DNA from: Corynebacterium sp.
GTDB taxonomy: Bacteria > Actinomycetota > Actinomycetes > Mycobacteriales > Mycobacteriaceae
Direction: 5' to 3'
Assembly (NCBI RefSeq): GCF_022712195.1
Contig: NZ_JALAGY010000075.1
Coordinates: forward strand, 1 to 33,192
Length of the DNA: 33,192 bases
The position numbers and the translations under genes are program-made. Shown in pieces: positions 20,623 to 29,583 of the stretch. The notes beneath the pieces were generated by a model. That model had not been told where the DNA came from. It saw only the letters and a program-made list of their open reading frames with translations, and did not search any database. The stretch's first letter is position 1. The number at the start of each line of letters is the position of its first letter.

Positions 20623-21956
20623 GCCTGCCCCGTCAGCGTCAGCCAGATCAGTGCGACGTTGAGGACGATGATGACCGCGCAGATCACCGCCGCCAGCGCC
20701 GTCAGTGCCCTCGGGTTCGTCCAGCGTCCCATCACCGACCGGCGCGCCGTCGCCGCCACCAACGGCACCAGGGCGAAGGGGATGCCCACGCTGAGGACCA
20801 CCTGGCTCATCACCAGCGCCCACGTCGGTTCCACACCCGCCGCGAGGATCACCAGGGCCGGCAGCATGGTGAGCAGACGTCGCAGCATCAACGGGACACG
20901 GATCTTCAGCAGGTCCCGCATCACCATGTCGCCGGCGTAGCAGCCCACCGACGTCGACGCCAGCCCCGAGGCCAGCAACCCCACCGCGAAGAGGACGCCG
21001 ACCACCGGCCCCAGGGCCCCCTCCACCGCGGCGTGGGCGCCCTCGATGGTCTCCGTGCCGTCGACGCCCCGCAACGCCTGGGCCGCCAGACACAACATCG
21101 CGATGTTCACCGTGCCGGCGACCACCAGCGCCGTCCCGACGTCCCACTTCGTGGCCTTCAGGTGGCGCCGCATGCCCTCGTCACCGTGCGGGGTGAACCG
21201 GCGGTCCCGGACCAGGCCCGAATGCAGGTACACCGCGTGGGGCATCACCGTGGCACCGAGCATGCCCGCGGCGAGCACCACGGACTGGGTGCCCTGGAAC
21301 CGAGGGACGACCCCGTCGACCATCTCCCCCACCGTCAGCCCGGTGACGACGAGCCCGGAGAGGAACCCGACGGTGATGACCAGCAGGAACCCCATGATCA
21401 TGAACTCGAAGTGTCGCTGGGTACGCCCGCCCTGCAGCGCGAGCATCCCCAGGGACACCACCCCGACGAGCACCCCGCCGAGCACGAGCGGGGTCCCGAA
21501 CAGCAGGTTCAGTGCGATGGCACCGCCGACGACCTCCGCCACGTCGGTCGCTGCGGCGATGATCTCCGCCTGCCCCCAGAAGGCCAGCCGACCGGCCCTC
21601 CCCCTGCGGCGCCGGGCGGTGGTGCCGCCCGACTCACGCCGGTCGAACCAGTCGGCGAGGGTCGCCGACAGTGACCGGGACGTCACCAGCCCCAGCTTCG
21701 CCGAGAGGTACTGCACCACCGCCGCCATCAGGTTGGCGACGACGAGCACCCAGAGCAGCAGGTAACCGTACTCCGCACCGGCCGACAGGTTCGCCGCGAC
21801 GTTCCCGGGGTCGACGTAGGCGATGGCCGCGACGAACGCGGGGCCGAGGAGGCTGGTCAGGCGGGGCTGCCCCCGGTGGCGCCCGTGCCGCCCGTGGTGT
21901 TCACCGGGCCCCCCGTCGTCCTGCCCGAGGTTGACGTCCGCAGCGTCCACCGTCAT
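20619..21956 (-). CDS. mntH: NRAMP-family Mn2+/divalent metal transporter
   Basis: 445 residues, about eleven transmembrane segments, importing Mn2+ (or Fe2+) with protons. The metal-binding motif DPGN (Asp49, Asn52) in the first helix and MPHAVYLHSGL in helix six are the NRAMP signatures. The N-terminal tail is histidine-rich (HHGRHGRH), which may hold metal. A good ribosome site (AAAGGGGG) lies seven bases before the ATG, and a palindromic operator candidate sits directly upstream. It is not part of the Rv3644c-Rv3660c order, so it is an insertion relative to that block. Confidence 0.93.
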   Translation of the reverse strand: MTVDAADVNLGQDDGGPGEHHGRHGRHRGQPRLTSLLGPAFVAAIAYVDPGNVAANLSAGAEYGYLLLWVLVVANLMAAVVQYLSAKLGLVTSRSLSATLADWFDRRESGGTTARRRRGRAGRLAFWGQAEIIAAATDVAEVVGGAIALNLLFGTPLVLGGVLVGVVSLGMLALQGGRTQRHFEFMIMGFLLVITVGFLSGLVVTGLTVGEMVDGVVPRFQGTQSVVLAAGMLGATVMPHAVYLHSGLVRDRRFTPHGDEGMRRHLKATKWDVGTALVVAGTVNIAMLCLAAQALRGVDGTETIEGAHAAVEGALGPVVGVLFAVGLLASGLASTSVGCYAGDMVMRDLLKIRVPLMLRRLLTMLPALVILAAGVEPTWALVMSQVVLSVGIPFALVPLVAATARRSVMGRWTNPRALTALAAVICAVIIVLNVALIWLTLTGQA

Positions 21957-21979
21957 TGTTCAGCCCCCTTTCCATTGAG

Positions 21980-21995
21980 GTTCAATCCATTGAAC
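21980..21995. promoter_or_regulatory. Palindromic operator candidate of mntH
   Basis: GTTCAAT-CC-ATTGAAC is a perfect 16-base palindrome just upstream of the mntH ribosome site. A further half-site CCATTGA (21972-21978) repeats CCATTGA at 21987-21993. A metal-sensing DtxR/MntR- or Fur-type repressor would fit; no such gene is in the window. Confidence 0.55.
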
Positions 21996-22047
21996 TTTAG
22001 GATAGACCTGCAGGAACTTACGGGCAACGCGCCACCCCGGACACGGC

Positions 22048-22094
22048 TCCGGGCCCGGGTCACGTCAGGTGTCCTGACATGGCCCGGGCCCGGA
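22048..22094 (-). terminator. Very long hairpin after topA
   Basis: A 22-bp stem (22048-22069 with 22073-22094) with only two imperfect positions and a three-base loop. No T-run, 49 bases after the topA stop. A tail-less terminator. Confidence 0.7.
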
Positions 22095-22142
22095 CTTCTC
22101 CAGCGGGACAGGGCTCGGAGGCCCCAGGGGAAGAGGTCGCCG

Positions 22143-25115
22143 TCAGCGCTTCTTCGCGGCCGACTTCTTCACCGTCTTCTTCGTGGTCTTCTTGGTCGTC
22201 TTCTTGCGCGCGGACGTCGCCGACTTCTTCGCCGCCCCGCCGCCGTCGGCCGCCTCCTTGGCCCGCCGCTCACTGAGCAGCTCATTGGCCCTGGCGTCCG
22301 TCATCGTCTCCGGCGAATCACCGCGACGCAGCGACGCATTCGTGGTGCCGTCGGTGACGTAGGGGCCGAAACGCCCGTCCTTCACCGTCATCGGCTTCCC
22401 GGACACGTCGTTGTCGCCCAGCTGCTTCAACGGCGGCTTGGCGGCGGCCCTGCCCCGACGCTTCGGCTCGGCGTAGATCCGCCGGGCCTCGTCGAGGGTC
22501 ACCGTGAAGATATGCTCCTCGTTCTCCAGTGAACGGGAGTCCGACCCCTTCTTCAGGTACGCACCGTAACGGCCGTTCTGCGCGGTGATCATCTCACCGT
22601 CGGAGGGGTCGACCCCCACCTCGCGCGGCAGGCTCATCAGTTTCAACGCCTCGTCCAGGGTCACCGTCGCCGGGTCCATCGACGCGAAGAGGGAGGCCGT
22701 CTTCGGCTTCAGGGTCTCCTGCAGGATCTCCGCGATCCGCTTCTCCTTCTTCTTCGCCGCGGTCTTCGTCTCACGGCTCAGCGGCTTCTTGCCCTCCGCG
22801 GCACGCTCGGCGTCCTCCCGGTCCCGCTCCGCCTCCACGGTCTTCTCCGCCTCGGCGGTGACACGGGCCTCCTCGTCCTCGGTCACCTGCTCGGTGACGT
22901 ACGGCCCGTAACGGCCCTCACGGGCGACGATCATCCGGCCGTTCTCCGGGTTGACCCCCACCTCGCGACCGCTCTGCGGGGTGGCGAAGAGCTTCTCGGC
23001 GACCTCACGGGTCAACTCGTCCGGGGTGATGCTCTCGGGCAGGTTCGCACGCTGCACCTCGGGCTCCGTACCCTCCGGCGCACCCTCCGGTACCGGCTTC
23101 GTACGCTCCAGGTAGGGGCCGTAACGCCCCACGCGCACGATCACCGGGACTCCCTCGGAGTCGTCGAACAGGTGCAGGGAGTTCACCTTGCGGGCGTCGA
23201 TGTGCTCCAGGTTGTCACCGACCATGGCCTTGAGTCCGCCGAGCCGGGCGATGGTCTCCGCGGTGGCGTCCGAGGCCTCGTCGTCGCCGAAGTAGAACCC
23301 CCGCAGCCAGTGCGAACGGTTCTCCTCACCGCGGGCGATGCGGTCCAGCTCGTCCTCCATCGACGACGTGAACTCGTAGTCCACCAGGGAGCCGAAGTTC
23401 TCCTCCATCAGCCCGACGACGGCGAAGGCCACCCAGCTGGGCACCAGCGCCGAACCGCGGGAGACCACGTAGCCACGGGCCTTGATGGTGTTGATGATCG
23501 ACGCGTACGTCGACGGACGTCCGATGCCGAGCTCCTCCATGGTCTTGACCAGGGACGCCTCGGTGAAGCGCGCAGGCGGGTTGGTGGAGTGACCGTCGGC
23601 GGTGACGTCCCTGCTGGACAGGGCGTCGCCCTCGGCGAGAACCGGCAGCACCTTCTCGGCGTTGTCGGCGACGTTGCGCCCGTCCGACAGCTGGCTGGTC
23701 TCCACGTAGGCCTTCAGGAAGCCCGGGAAGGTGATGGTGCGCCCGTTGGCCTGGAAGTCCGTCCGCTCGCCGCTGGTGGCGGTCCCGGAGACGGTGACCT
23801 TCATCGAGGTGCCGCGGGCGTCCGCCATCTGGCTGGCGACCGTGCGCTGCCAGATCAGCTCATAGAGCTTGAACTCCTCGGCGTCCAGCTGCCCCGACAG
23901 CTTGCCGGGGGTGGCGAAGGTCTCGCCGGCGGGACGGATGGCCTCGTGCGCCTCCTGCGAGTTCTTGACCTTGCGGTTGTACTGGCGCGGGGCGTCCGCC
24001 ACGAAACTGGGCCCGTAGAGCTCACGGGCCTGCTGACGCGCGGCGTCGATACCCGACTTCGACAGCGTCGTCGAGTCGGTACGCATGTAGGTGATGTGGC
24101 CGTTCTCGTAGAGACGCTGCGCGATACGCATCGTGCGCTCCGAGGTGTAGTGCAGCTTCCGCCCGGCCTCCTGCTGCAGCGTGGAGGTCATGAACGGCGG
24201 GTAGGGACGCCGGGTGTACGGCTTCTCCTCGACCTTCGACACCGACATCGCGACGCCGGTGAGGTTCTCCGCCAGGGTCTCGGCGGTCCGCCGGTCGATG
24301 ACCGTGACATTGGCCTGGGCCTTCCCGGTCTTCAGCCTGCCGTCGTCGCCGAAGTCACGGCCCTGCGCCACCCGCCTGCCGTCGACGGCGACCAGGGAAG
24401 CGTCGAAAGACGTGGGGTTAGGGGACCCGGAGGTGCCCCCCGCCCCGTCACCGGTGTCGAGCGTGGCGGTGAGGTCCCAGTACTCCGCGGACACGAACGC
24501 CATGCGCTCACGTTCGCGCTCCACGATGACCCTGGTCGCCACGGACTGCACCCGGCCTGCCGACAGCCGGGGCATGACCTTGCGCCAGAGCACCGGCGAG
24601 ACCTCGTAGCCGTAGAGACGGTCGAGCACACGACGGGTCTCCTGGGCGTCGACGAGATCCAGATCGAGGTCACGGGTGTTCTCGGCGGCCTCCCGGATGG
24701 CGGCCTCGGTGATCTCGTGGAAGACCATGCGACGCACCGGCACCGTGGGCTTGAGCACCTGCAGCAGGTGCCAGGCGATCGCCTCCCCCTCACGGTCGGG
24801 GTCAGTGGCGAGGAAGACCTCGTCGACCTGCTTGAGCTTGCTCTTGAGGTCGGCGACCTTCTTCTTCTTGTCCGGGCTGACGACGTAGAGGGCCTCGAAG
24901 TCGTCGTCGACGTTCACGCCGAGACGTGCCCACGGTTCCTTCTTGTACTTGGCGGGCACGTCGGCGGCGCCACGCGGGAGGTCACGGATATGTCCGACGG
25001 ACGCGTCGACAATGTACTTGTCGCCGAGGTAGCGCTGGATCTTCTTCGCCTTCGTGGCGGACTCGACGATGACGAGCTTCTTCCCGTCGCCGCCCTGTGT
25101 CTCCTGCGCTGCCAT
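22143..25115 (-). CDS. topA: DNA topoisomerase I
   Basis: 990 residues. Relaxes negative supercoils through a 5'-phosphotyrosine. The TOPRIM domain is at the N-terminus (KKLVIVESATKAKKI, later DPDREGEAIAW), and the catalytic tyrosine is Tyr343 in ITYMRTDSTTLS. The C-terminal ~350 residues hold repeated GRYGPYV/GRYGAYL/GRFGPYV units, the actinobacterial TopA DNA-binding repeats that replace zinc fingers, ending in a lysine/alanine tail (KKTTKKTVKKSAAKKR) typical of actinobacteria. I chose ATG 25115 with GGGAG eight bases upstream; a GTG at 25130 is an alternative. A long open frame on the other strand is a GC shadow. Confidence 0.97.
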   Translation of the reverse strand: MAAQETQGGDGKKLVIVESATKAKKIQRYLGDKYIVDASVGHIRDLPRGAADVPAKYKKEPWARLGVNVDDDFEALYVVSPDKKKKVADLKSKLKQVDEVFLATDPDREGEAIAWHLLQVLKPTVPVRRMVFHEITEAAIREAAENTRDLDLDLVDAQETRRVLDRLYGYEVSPVLWRKVMPRLSAGRVQSVATRVIVERERERMAFVSAEYWDLTATLDTGDGAGGTSGSPNPTSFDASLVAVDGRRVAQGRDFGDDGRLKTGKAQANVTVIDRRTAETLAENLTGVAMSVSKVEEKPYTRRPYPPFMTSTLQQEAGRKLHYTSERTMRIAQRLYENGHITYMRTDSTTLSKSGIDAARQQARELYGPSFVADAPRQYNRKVKNSQEAHEAIRPAGETFATPGKLSGQLDAEEFKLYELIWQRTVASQMADARGTSMKVTVSGTATSGERTDFQANGRTITFPGFLKAYVETSQLSDGRNVADNAEKVLPVLAEGDALSSRDVTADGHSTNPPARFTEASLVKTMEELGIGRPSTYASIINTIKARGYVVSRGSALVPSWVAFAVVGLMEENFGSLVDYEFTSSMEDELDRIARGEENRSHWLRGFYFGDDEASDATAETIARLGGLKAMVGDNLEHIDARKVNSLHLFDDSEGVPVIVRVGRYGPYLERTKPVPEGAPEGTEPEVQRANLPESITPDELTREVAEKLFATPQSGREVGVNPENGRMIVAREGRYGPYVTEQVTEDEEARVTAEAEKTVEAERDREDAERAAEGKKPLSRETKTAAKKKEKRIAEILQETLKPKTASLFASMDPATVTLDEALKLMSLPREVGVDPSDGEMITAQNGRYGAYLKKGSDSRSLENEEHIFTVTLDEARRIYAEPKRRGRAAAKPPLKQLGDNDVSGKPMTVKDGRFGPYVTDGTTNASLRRGDSPETMTDARANELLSERRAKEAADGGGAAKKSATSARKKTTKKTTKKTVKKSAAKKR

Positions 25116-25286
25116 CGGTGTCGCTCCCACCTTCTCCTGTCGTTCCCGTGCTTCGGTGCCCTGATCCCTGCGCTTATGGATTCACTCCGGCGCACAAGGG
25201 GTTCGAGGTGAGACCCTACACGCCACGGGCGCAACTCCGCGGAAACGCATTCCTACGGGGGGTTCCGGAACTTCTCAGGCGTCGGC

Positions 25287-25916
25287 TCAGGCGTCGGCGA
25301 CGGTGAACCGGGCCCGACGGTGCGCCGGGGTCTCGATCTCGTCGAGTGCCGCACGGGCGAATGTGCCGGTCGTGACGCTCTCACCGGCCGGGTGGTCGTC
25401 GCCGAGGACGTAGGATTCCGCGGGTGCGCCGGGGCCGATCTCCGGGGCCGGGGCGAGCATCGTCCAGTCCAGCGACGCGGGGGCGGCGCGGTAGAGCTCG
25501 AGCACCTCGGCGAAGGACCGTGCCTCGGCGGCGTACGCCTCGGGGAAGTCCGGGGTGTCGACGAGCCGGGTGCCGTCCTCGGTGAGGGTCGCCCCGGCAC
25601 CGCCGACGACGAAGACACGGACCGCCAGACCCGCGAGAGCCGGGACCAGTGCGGCGTGCGCGTCGATGACGGGCTGGACGGAACTTCCGTCCCTCGGGCC
25701 CGGGACAGAGATGACGAGGACGTCGGTGTCCTTCGCCCGGTTGACGACGTCGGCGGTGTCGCCGAGATCGCCGGTGACGTAGCTGACGCCGTCGACAGTG
25801 TTGTCGGGGTTGCTGCGGCGCGAGACCCCGGTGACCCGGTGACCCCGGGACACCGCCTCGCGGGTGATGTCGCTGCCGACCATGCCGGTGGATCCGTAAA
25901 CGGTGATAGTAGCCAT
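25287..25916 (-). CDS. NAD(P)-binding oxidoreductase, atypical SDR (NmrA/YwnB type)
   Basis: 209 residues. The N-terminal Rossmann motif is VYGSTGMVGSDI (G-x2-G-x2-G type), followed by GVSRRSNPD, which resembles an NADP-preferring arginine pair. Then VTGDLGDTADV and VFVVGGAGATL follow the family fold; the Tyr-x3-Lys of classical SDRs is absent, as in NmrA-like proteins. Likely a quinone or flavin reductase or a redox sensor. ATG 25916 is preceded by TATGCT seven bases upstream, so the mRNA may be leaderless. It is divergent from an HxlR-type regulator across a palindrome, a pairing often used for quinone or electrophile stress. Confidence 0.88.
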   Translation of the reverse strand: MATITVYGSTGMVGSDITREAVSRGHRVTGVSRRSNPDNTVDGVSYVTGDLGDTADVVNRAKDTDVLVISVPGPRDGSSVQPVIDAHAALVPALAGLAVRVFVVGGAGATLTEDGTRLVDTPDFPEAYAAEARSFAEVLELYRAAPASLDWTMLAPAPEIGPGAPAESYVLGDDHPAGESVTTGTFARAALDEIETPAHRRARFTVADA

Positions 25917-25931
25917 GTCCGCCAGCATAAC

Positions 25932-25953
25932 CTGTACACTTCCTTTTGTACAG
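25932..25953. promoter_or_regulatory. Shared HxlR/DUF24 operator candidate
   Basis: CTGTACA (25932-25938) and TGTACAG (25947-25953) form a perfect 7-bp inverted repeat with an 8-base spacer between the SDR and regulator genes. It lies close behind both predicted -10 elements (SDR TATGCT at 25924-25929; regulator TAGCGT at 25967-25972), as for a repressor acting on both. Confidence 0.65.
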
Positions 25954-25981
25954 TGCCTTCCTGAAATAGCGTGGTGATACC

Positions 25982-26365
25982 ATGGGAAGTATGACGGACG
26001 CCCCCTGGAACCCTGCCGCGCGCGACTGCCCCAGCCGCGACCTCTTCACCACCGTCGGCGACCGGTGGAACATGCTGATCCTGCTCGCCCTGGAACACGG
26101 CCCCCTGCGCAACGGCGAGATCCGGACGGCGGTCGACGGCATCTCCGTGCGGGTTCTCGCCCAGCGGCTGTCCACCCTGGCGGCGGACGGCCTGGTCACC
26201 CGCACCGCCTACCCGGAGATCCCGCCCCGGGTGGTCTACGAACTCACCGACCTGGGGCGCTCCGCACTACCGCCCGTGCACGCCCTGTTCGACTGGACGG
26301 TGGAGCACATGTCGGACGTGGCCGGGCACCGCGCGGGCGCCGGTTCGGACATTCGCACCCCATAA
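25982..26365 (+). CDS. HxlR/DUF24-family redox-type transcriptional regulator
   Basis: 127 residues. A winged-helix MarR-like regulator with the conserved N-terminal cysteine Cys16 in ARDCPSRDLF, the residue that is oxidised in YodB, HypR and QorR. VGDRWNMLILLAL, then GISVRVLAQRLSTLAADGLVTR and VYELTDLGRSALP are the family signature. There is only one cysteine, so a one-Cys thiol switch is likely. ATG 25982 versus 25991 is uncertain; both lack a clear ribosome site, and the first fits a nearly leaderless mRNA. Its likely targets are itself and the divergent SDR gene. Confidence 0.92.
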   Translation: MGSMTDAPWNPAARDCPSRDLFTTVGDRWNMLILLALEHGPLRNGEIRTAVDGISVRVLAQRLSTLAADGLVTRTAYPEIPPRVVYELTDLGRSALPPVHALFDWTVEHMSDVAGHRAGAGSDIRTP

Positions 26366-26466
26366 GGACCTGACGTTCACAAACGCGCAGGTCAGATTCG
26401 TAGAAGTCCCTGATGGGGTGCGACAGATGCCGGCAGCCCCACCCCTACCCCAGAGACAACAATGAC

Positions 26467-26508
26467 GTCGCCCGGCACCTGCGGATCTCTCCGCAGACGC
26501 CGGGCGAC
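26467..26508. terminator. Two-part hairpin after the HxlR gene
   Basis: The outer stem GTCGCCCGGC (26467-26476) pairs with 26499-26508, and the inner stem CTGCGGA (26479-26485) pairs with TCCGCAG (26490-26496) around a TCTC loop. Probably the HxlR terminator, 100 bases after its stop. Confidence 0.6.
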
Positions 26509-26525
26509 GCCTCTGTGAAACTGCT

Positions 26526-26551
26526 GCCCGCGGGACCTAGGTCCCGCGGGC
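26526..26551 (-). terminator. Perfect 26-bp palindrome after cspA
   Basis: A fully self-complementary GC-rich palindrome with CCTAGG at the centre, 20 bases after the cspA stop. As an RNA it is a strong hairpin with a minimal loop, likely a tail-less terminator. Confidence 0.6.
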
Positions 26552-26571
26552 CGCGGGTTCAGTCAGAGCTC

Positions 26572-26775
26572 TCAGAGAGCGGTGACAGCCTGAGCCTGGG
26601 GGCCCTTGGCGCCGTCGCCGATCTCGAACTCGACCTGCTGGTTCTCCTCGAGGGTACGGAAGCCGTTGCCCTGGATCTCGGAGTAGTGGACGAAGACGTC
26701 AGCGCCACCATCGTTCGGTGCGATGAAGCCGTAGCCCTTTTCAGCGTTGAACCACTTGACGGTTCCCTGTGCCAT
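26572..26775 (-). CDS. cspA: Cold-shock protein CspA family
   Basis: 67 residues, a single OB-fold RNA chaperone. RNP1 is KGYGFI (residues 13-18) and RNP2 is VFVHY (27-31), preceded by GTVKWFN. GGGAAAG precedes the ATG. The position between topA and the helicase matches Rv3648c. Csp mRNAs usually carry long regulatory leaders. Confidence 0.97.
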   Translation of the reverse strand: MAQGTVKWFNAEKGYGFIAPNDGGADVFVHYSEIQGNGFRTLEENQQVEFEIGDGAKGPQAQAVTAL

Positions 26776-27190
26776 GTTCTTTCCCTTACTTACATGTCGG
26801 TGATCGGTGCCCCGCCAACTTTTCGCGAGGCCACCGGGCCGATGCTAGAACCACCGATTAAGGTTGGTCCGTTCGCATGCAAACAACTCCCGCGAACGTT
26901 TTACCTACTGACTGCGGGTCTAACCGGTGATACAGCGAGCAAAGCGACGCACAGAAACTGTGACCGCCCACCAGTGTTCCACGTTTCGCGCCGGAGCACC
27001 ATACCATCGGCACTATTTTCTGCCCGCACCGCAGGATTGGCAGCCAGGTCACAGCTTCCGGTAATATCCTTCGCCACCGAAAACAACTGTGACCTGCACA
27101 GACCTGCACGAACCCGCACAGTCACAGGGGAGGGCCGGCAGAGTCCGCCCGCGGCTCCGCCCCCTCCCACCCCTGCCTACACTGTTCACC
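26776..27190. other. cspA/helicase intergenic region (415 bp)
   Basis: No gene seen. It holds the cspA leader and promoter (candidate TAGCAT on the minus strand at 26842-26847, giving a ~60-base leader) and the helicase promoter at its right end. The middle is clearly AT-richer than the flanks (around 26860-27080). I see no recognisable RNA family. Confidence 0.5.
27178..27183 (+). promoter_or_regulatory. -10 of leaderless helicase gene
   Basis: TACACT, seven bases before the ATG at 27191, no Shine-Dalgarno sequence. Confidence 0.5.
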
Positions 27191-29548
27191 ATGAGCGAAT
27201 CCTTCGGCGCCGAACTTCTCGGGACACTTGGTCCGTCGGACAGCCCTGACACGCTCACCCACGTGCGTACCGAGGCCGCCCGCACGTCGACACCGGTGGA
27301 CTGGCCGGACTGGGTGCCGCCCGGGCTGCGCGACCACCTCGTCGACGACGGCGTCACCACCCCCTGGTCACACCAGGTCGCCACCGCGCAGCACGCCTGG
27401 GAGGGGCGCGACGTGGTCGTCTCCACCGGCACGGCGTCCGGCAAGTCGCTGGGCTACCAGTTGCCCGTCCTGTCGGCACTCGCGTCGGACGCCACCGCGT
27501 CCTGCCTGTACCTCTCCCCCACCAAGGCGCTCGCCCAGGACCAGCGGGCCACCCTGGCCCGGCCGTGTTCACAGGTCCCGGAACTGCGCGGGGTGATGGT
27601 GGCCTCCTACGACGGAGACACGCCCCCCGAGGCGCGGCGCACGATCCGTGACGACGCCCGCATCCTCGTCAGCAACCCCGACATGGTGCACGCCTCACTG
27701 CTGGGGCAGTCGCAGCGGTGGTCGCGGCTGCTGCGCACGCTGCGTTTCATCGTCGTCGACGAATGCCACGTGTACCGGGGCGTCTTCGGGGCCCACGTGT
27801 CGCTGGTGCTGCGGCGGCTCCTGCGTCTGGCCGCCCGGGCGGGCTCCTCGCCGACGATCGTCCTGGCCAGCGCGACGACGGCGGACCCGGAACGCCATGC
27901 CGAGCGGCTCACCGGCCGCCCCACCGTGGCGGTCACCGGGGACGGCTCGCCCCGGGGCGAGCGCACCATCGCACTGTGGGAACCCGGCTTCCGGGAGGAC
28001 GTCGTCGGCGAGCACGGCGCGCCGGTCCGTCGGGCGGCCACCACCGAGTCCGCCCGGATCATGGCCGGGCTCATCGGGGAGGGGGCACGCACCCTGACCT
28101 TCGTCCGGTCCCGACGTGGCGCCGAGACCACCGCCCTGGCCTGCGCCGAGGAACTCGCCGCCGCGGGACGTCCCGGCGACGCCGCACGCGTCGCTTCCTA
28201 CCGTGCCGGCTACACCCCGGAGGCCCGGCGCGACCTGGAGCGGCGCCTCGACAACGGTGACCTGCTCGGCCTCGCCGCCACCAGCGCCCTGGAACTCGGC
28301 ATCGACGTCGGCGGGCTCGACGCGGTGGTCTCCTGCGGGTTCCCCGGCACGGTGGCCAGCTTCCGGCAGCAGGCGGGCCGCGCCGGCCGGCGGGGTCAGG
28401 GGTGCCTGGTGGTCATGGTCGCCGGCGACAACCCGTTGGACACCTACCTCGTCCACCACCCGGAGGCGTTGCTGGACATCCCGGTGGAGGCCAGCGTCTT
28501 CGATCCGTCGAACCCGTACATCCTGGCGGGGCACCTGCTGTGCGCCGCCGCCGAAGCGCCGCTCACCGACGGCGACGTGGTGTCCTTCGGTCCGACGGCC
28601 CGGCGCGTCGTCGACTCGCTGGTGGCGGACGGGTCGTTGCGCCGACGGCCGCGCGGCGTGTTCTGCGACCTGGAGATCGCCGGTGAGGTCCACGGCCGGG
28701 TGAGCATCCGGGGCGGTGCGGGTGACGAGGTGGTCATCGTCGACCGGCAGTCCGGTCAGGTGCTCGGCACCGTCGACGCCGCACGTGCCGTCAGCGAGGT
28801 CCACGACGGTGCGGTCTACGTCCACCAGGGGGAGAGTTACCTGGTGGACGAGCTCTCCCTCGGGGAGTCCGTCGCCCTCGTTCACCCGGAGACCCCGGAG
28901 TGGACCACCCGCGCCGAGGAGACGGTCTCCATCAGGGTGGAGGGGCTGCGGCGCACCTGTGAGATCGGTGGCACGGACTCTGCACCGTCGGGGGTGTGGA
29001 CGGCGGACGTGGACGTGGAGGTGTCCCACCAGGTCACCGGGTACCAGCGTCGGTCCCGGGACGGTGAGGTGCTCACCACCGTGCCGTTGGACTACCCGCC
29101 GCAGCGGCTGCGCACACGCGCAGTGGCGTACACGGTGGACCCGGCCGTGCTCTTCGACCTCGGCGTCGAGGAGCCGTTGTGGCCCGGTACCCTGCACGCC
29201 GCCGAGCACGCAGCCATCGGTCTGCTGCCGTTGCTGGCCACCTGCGACCGGTGGGACATCGGCGGGGTCTCCACGGTGCTGCACCCCGACACCGGGTTCC
29301 CCACCGTCTTCGTCTACGACGGGTACGAGGGAGGCGCGGGCTTCGCCGAGGCCGGGTTCGAGCGTTTCGCGCAGTGGATGGCGATGACCGCGGACACGGT
29401 GGAGTCCTGCGCGTGCGAGTCCGGGTGTCCGTCCTGTGTGCAGTCACCGAAGTGCGGCAACGGCAACGACCCGCTGTTCAAGCATGGTGCTGCTGTGCTG
29501 CTGCGCGCCTTGGCGGAGGCGGCGTCCCGACGCGGGGACGGTCCCTGA
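27191..29548 (+). CDS. DECH-box helicase with DUF1998 (TIGR03817, MrfA-like)
   Basis: 785 residues. A superfamily 2 helicase: motif I STGTASGKS (Lys85), motif II DECH (Asp190 to His193), SATTADPE as motif III, and motifs V/VI in TSALELGIDVGGLD and QQAGRAGRRGQG. The C-terminal DUF1998 carries a cysteine cluster (C740, C742, C746, C749, C755 in CACESGCPSCVQSPKCGNGN), a probable zinc or iron-sulfur site as in MrfA/YprA DNA-repair helicases. TIGR03817 is defined for this actinobacterial gene beside tad-like secretion genes. The frame is open upstream to 27089, but I start at ATG 27191 with its leaderless promoter. Likely role: DNA repair; the link to the pilus genes is by position only. Confidence 0.93.
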   Translation: MSESFGAELLGTLGPSDSPDTLTHVRTEAARTSTPVDWPDWVPPGLRDHLVDDGVTTPWSHQVATAQHAWEGRDVVVSTGTASGKSLGYQLPVLSALASDATASCLYLSPTKALAQDQRATLARPCSQVPELRGVMVASYDGDTPPEARRTIRDDARILVSNPDMVHASLLGQSQRWSRLLRTLRFIVVDECHVYRGVFGAHVSLVLRRLLRLAARAGSSPTIVLASATTADPERHAERLTGRPTVAVTGDGSPRGERTIALWEPGFREDVVGEHGAPVRRAATTESARIMAGLIGEGARTLTFVRSRRGAETTALACAEELAAAGRPGDAARVASYRAGYTPEARRDLERRLDNGDLLGLAATSALELGIDVGGLDAVVSCGFPGTVASFRQQAGRAGRRGQGCLVVMVAGDNPLDTYLVHHPEALLDIPVEASVFDPSNPYILAGHLLCAAAEAPLTDGDVVSFGPTARRVVDSLVADGSLRRRPRGVFCDLEIAGEVHGRVSIRGGAGDEVVIVDRQSGQVLGTVDAARAVSEVHDGAVYVHQGESYLVDELSLGESVALVHPETPEWTTRAEETVSIRVEGLRRTCEIGGTDSAPSGVWTADVDVEVSHQVTGYQRRSRDGEVLTTVPLDYPPQRLRTRAVAYTVDPAVLFDLGVEEPLWPGTLHAAEHAAIGLLPLLATCDRWDIGGVSTVLHPDTGFPTVFVYDGYEGGAGFAEAGFERFAQWMAMTADTVESCACESGCPSCVQSPKCGNGNDPLFKHGAAVLLRALAEAASRRGDGP

Positions 29549-29583
29549 CCGGACGTTCTCCGCCCGCGGCGGGCCTGACGCAT

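Noticed and set aside
19122..21674. 850-codon plus-strand frame across the cyclase and antisense to mntH
   Set aside because: Extremely Arg/His/Pro-rich shadow frame in another phase of two confident genes.
23172..25211. 679-codon plus-strand frame opposite topA
   Set aside because: Shadow of topA, Gly/Val/Asp/Leu-rich, no recognisable motif.
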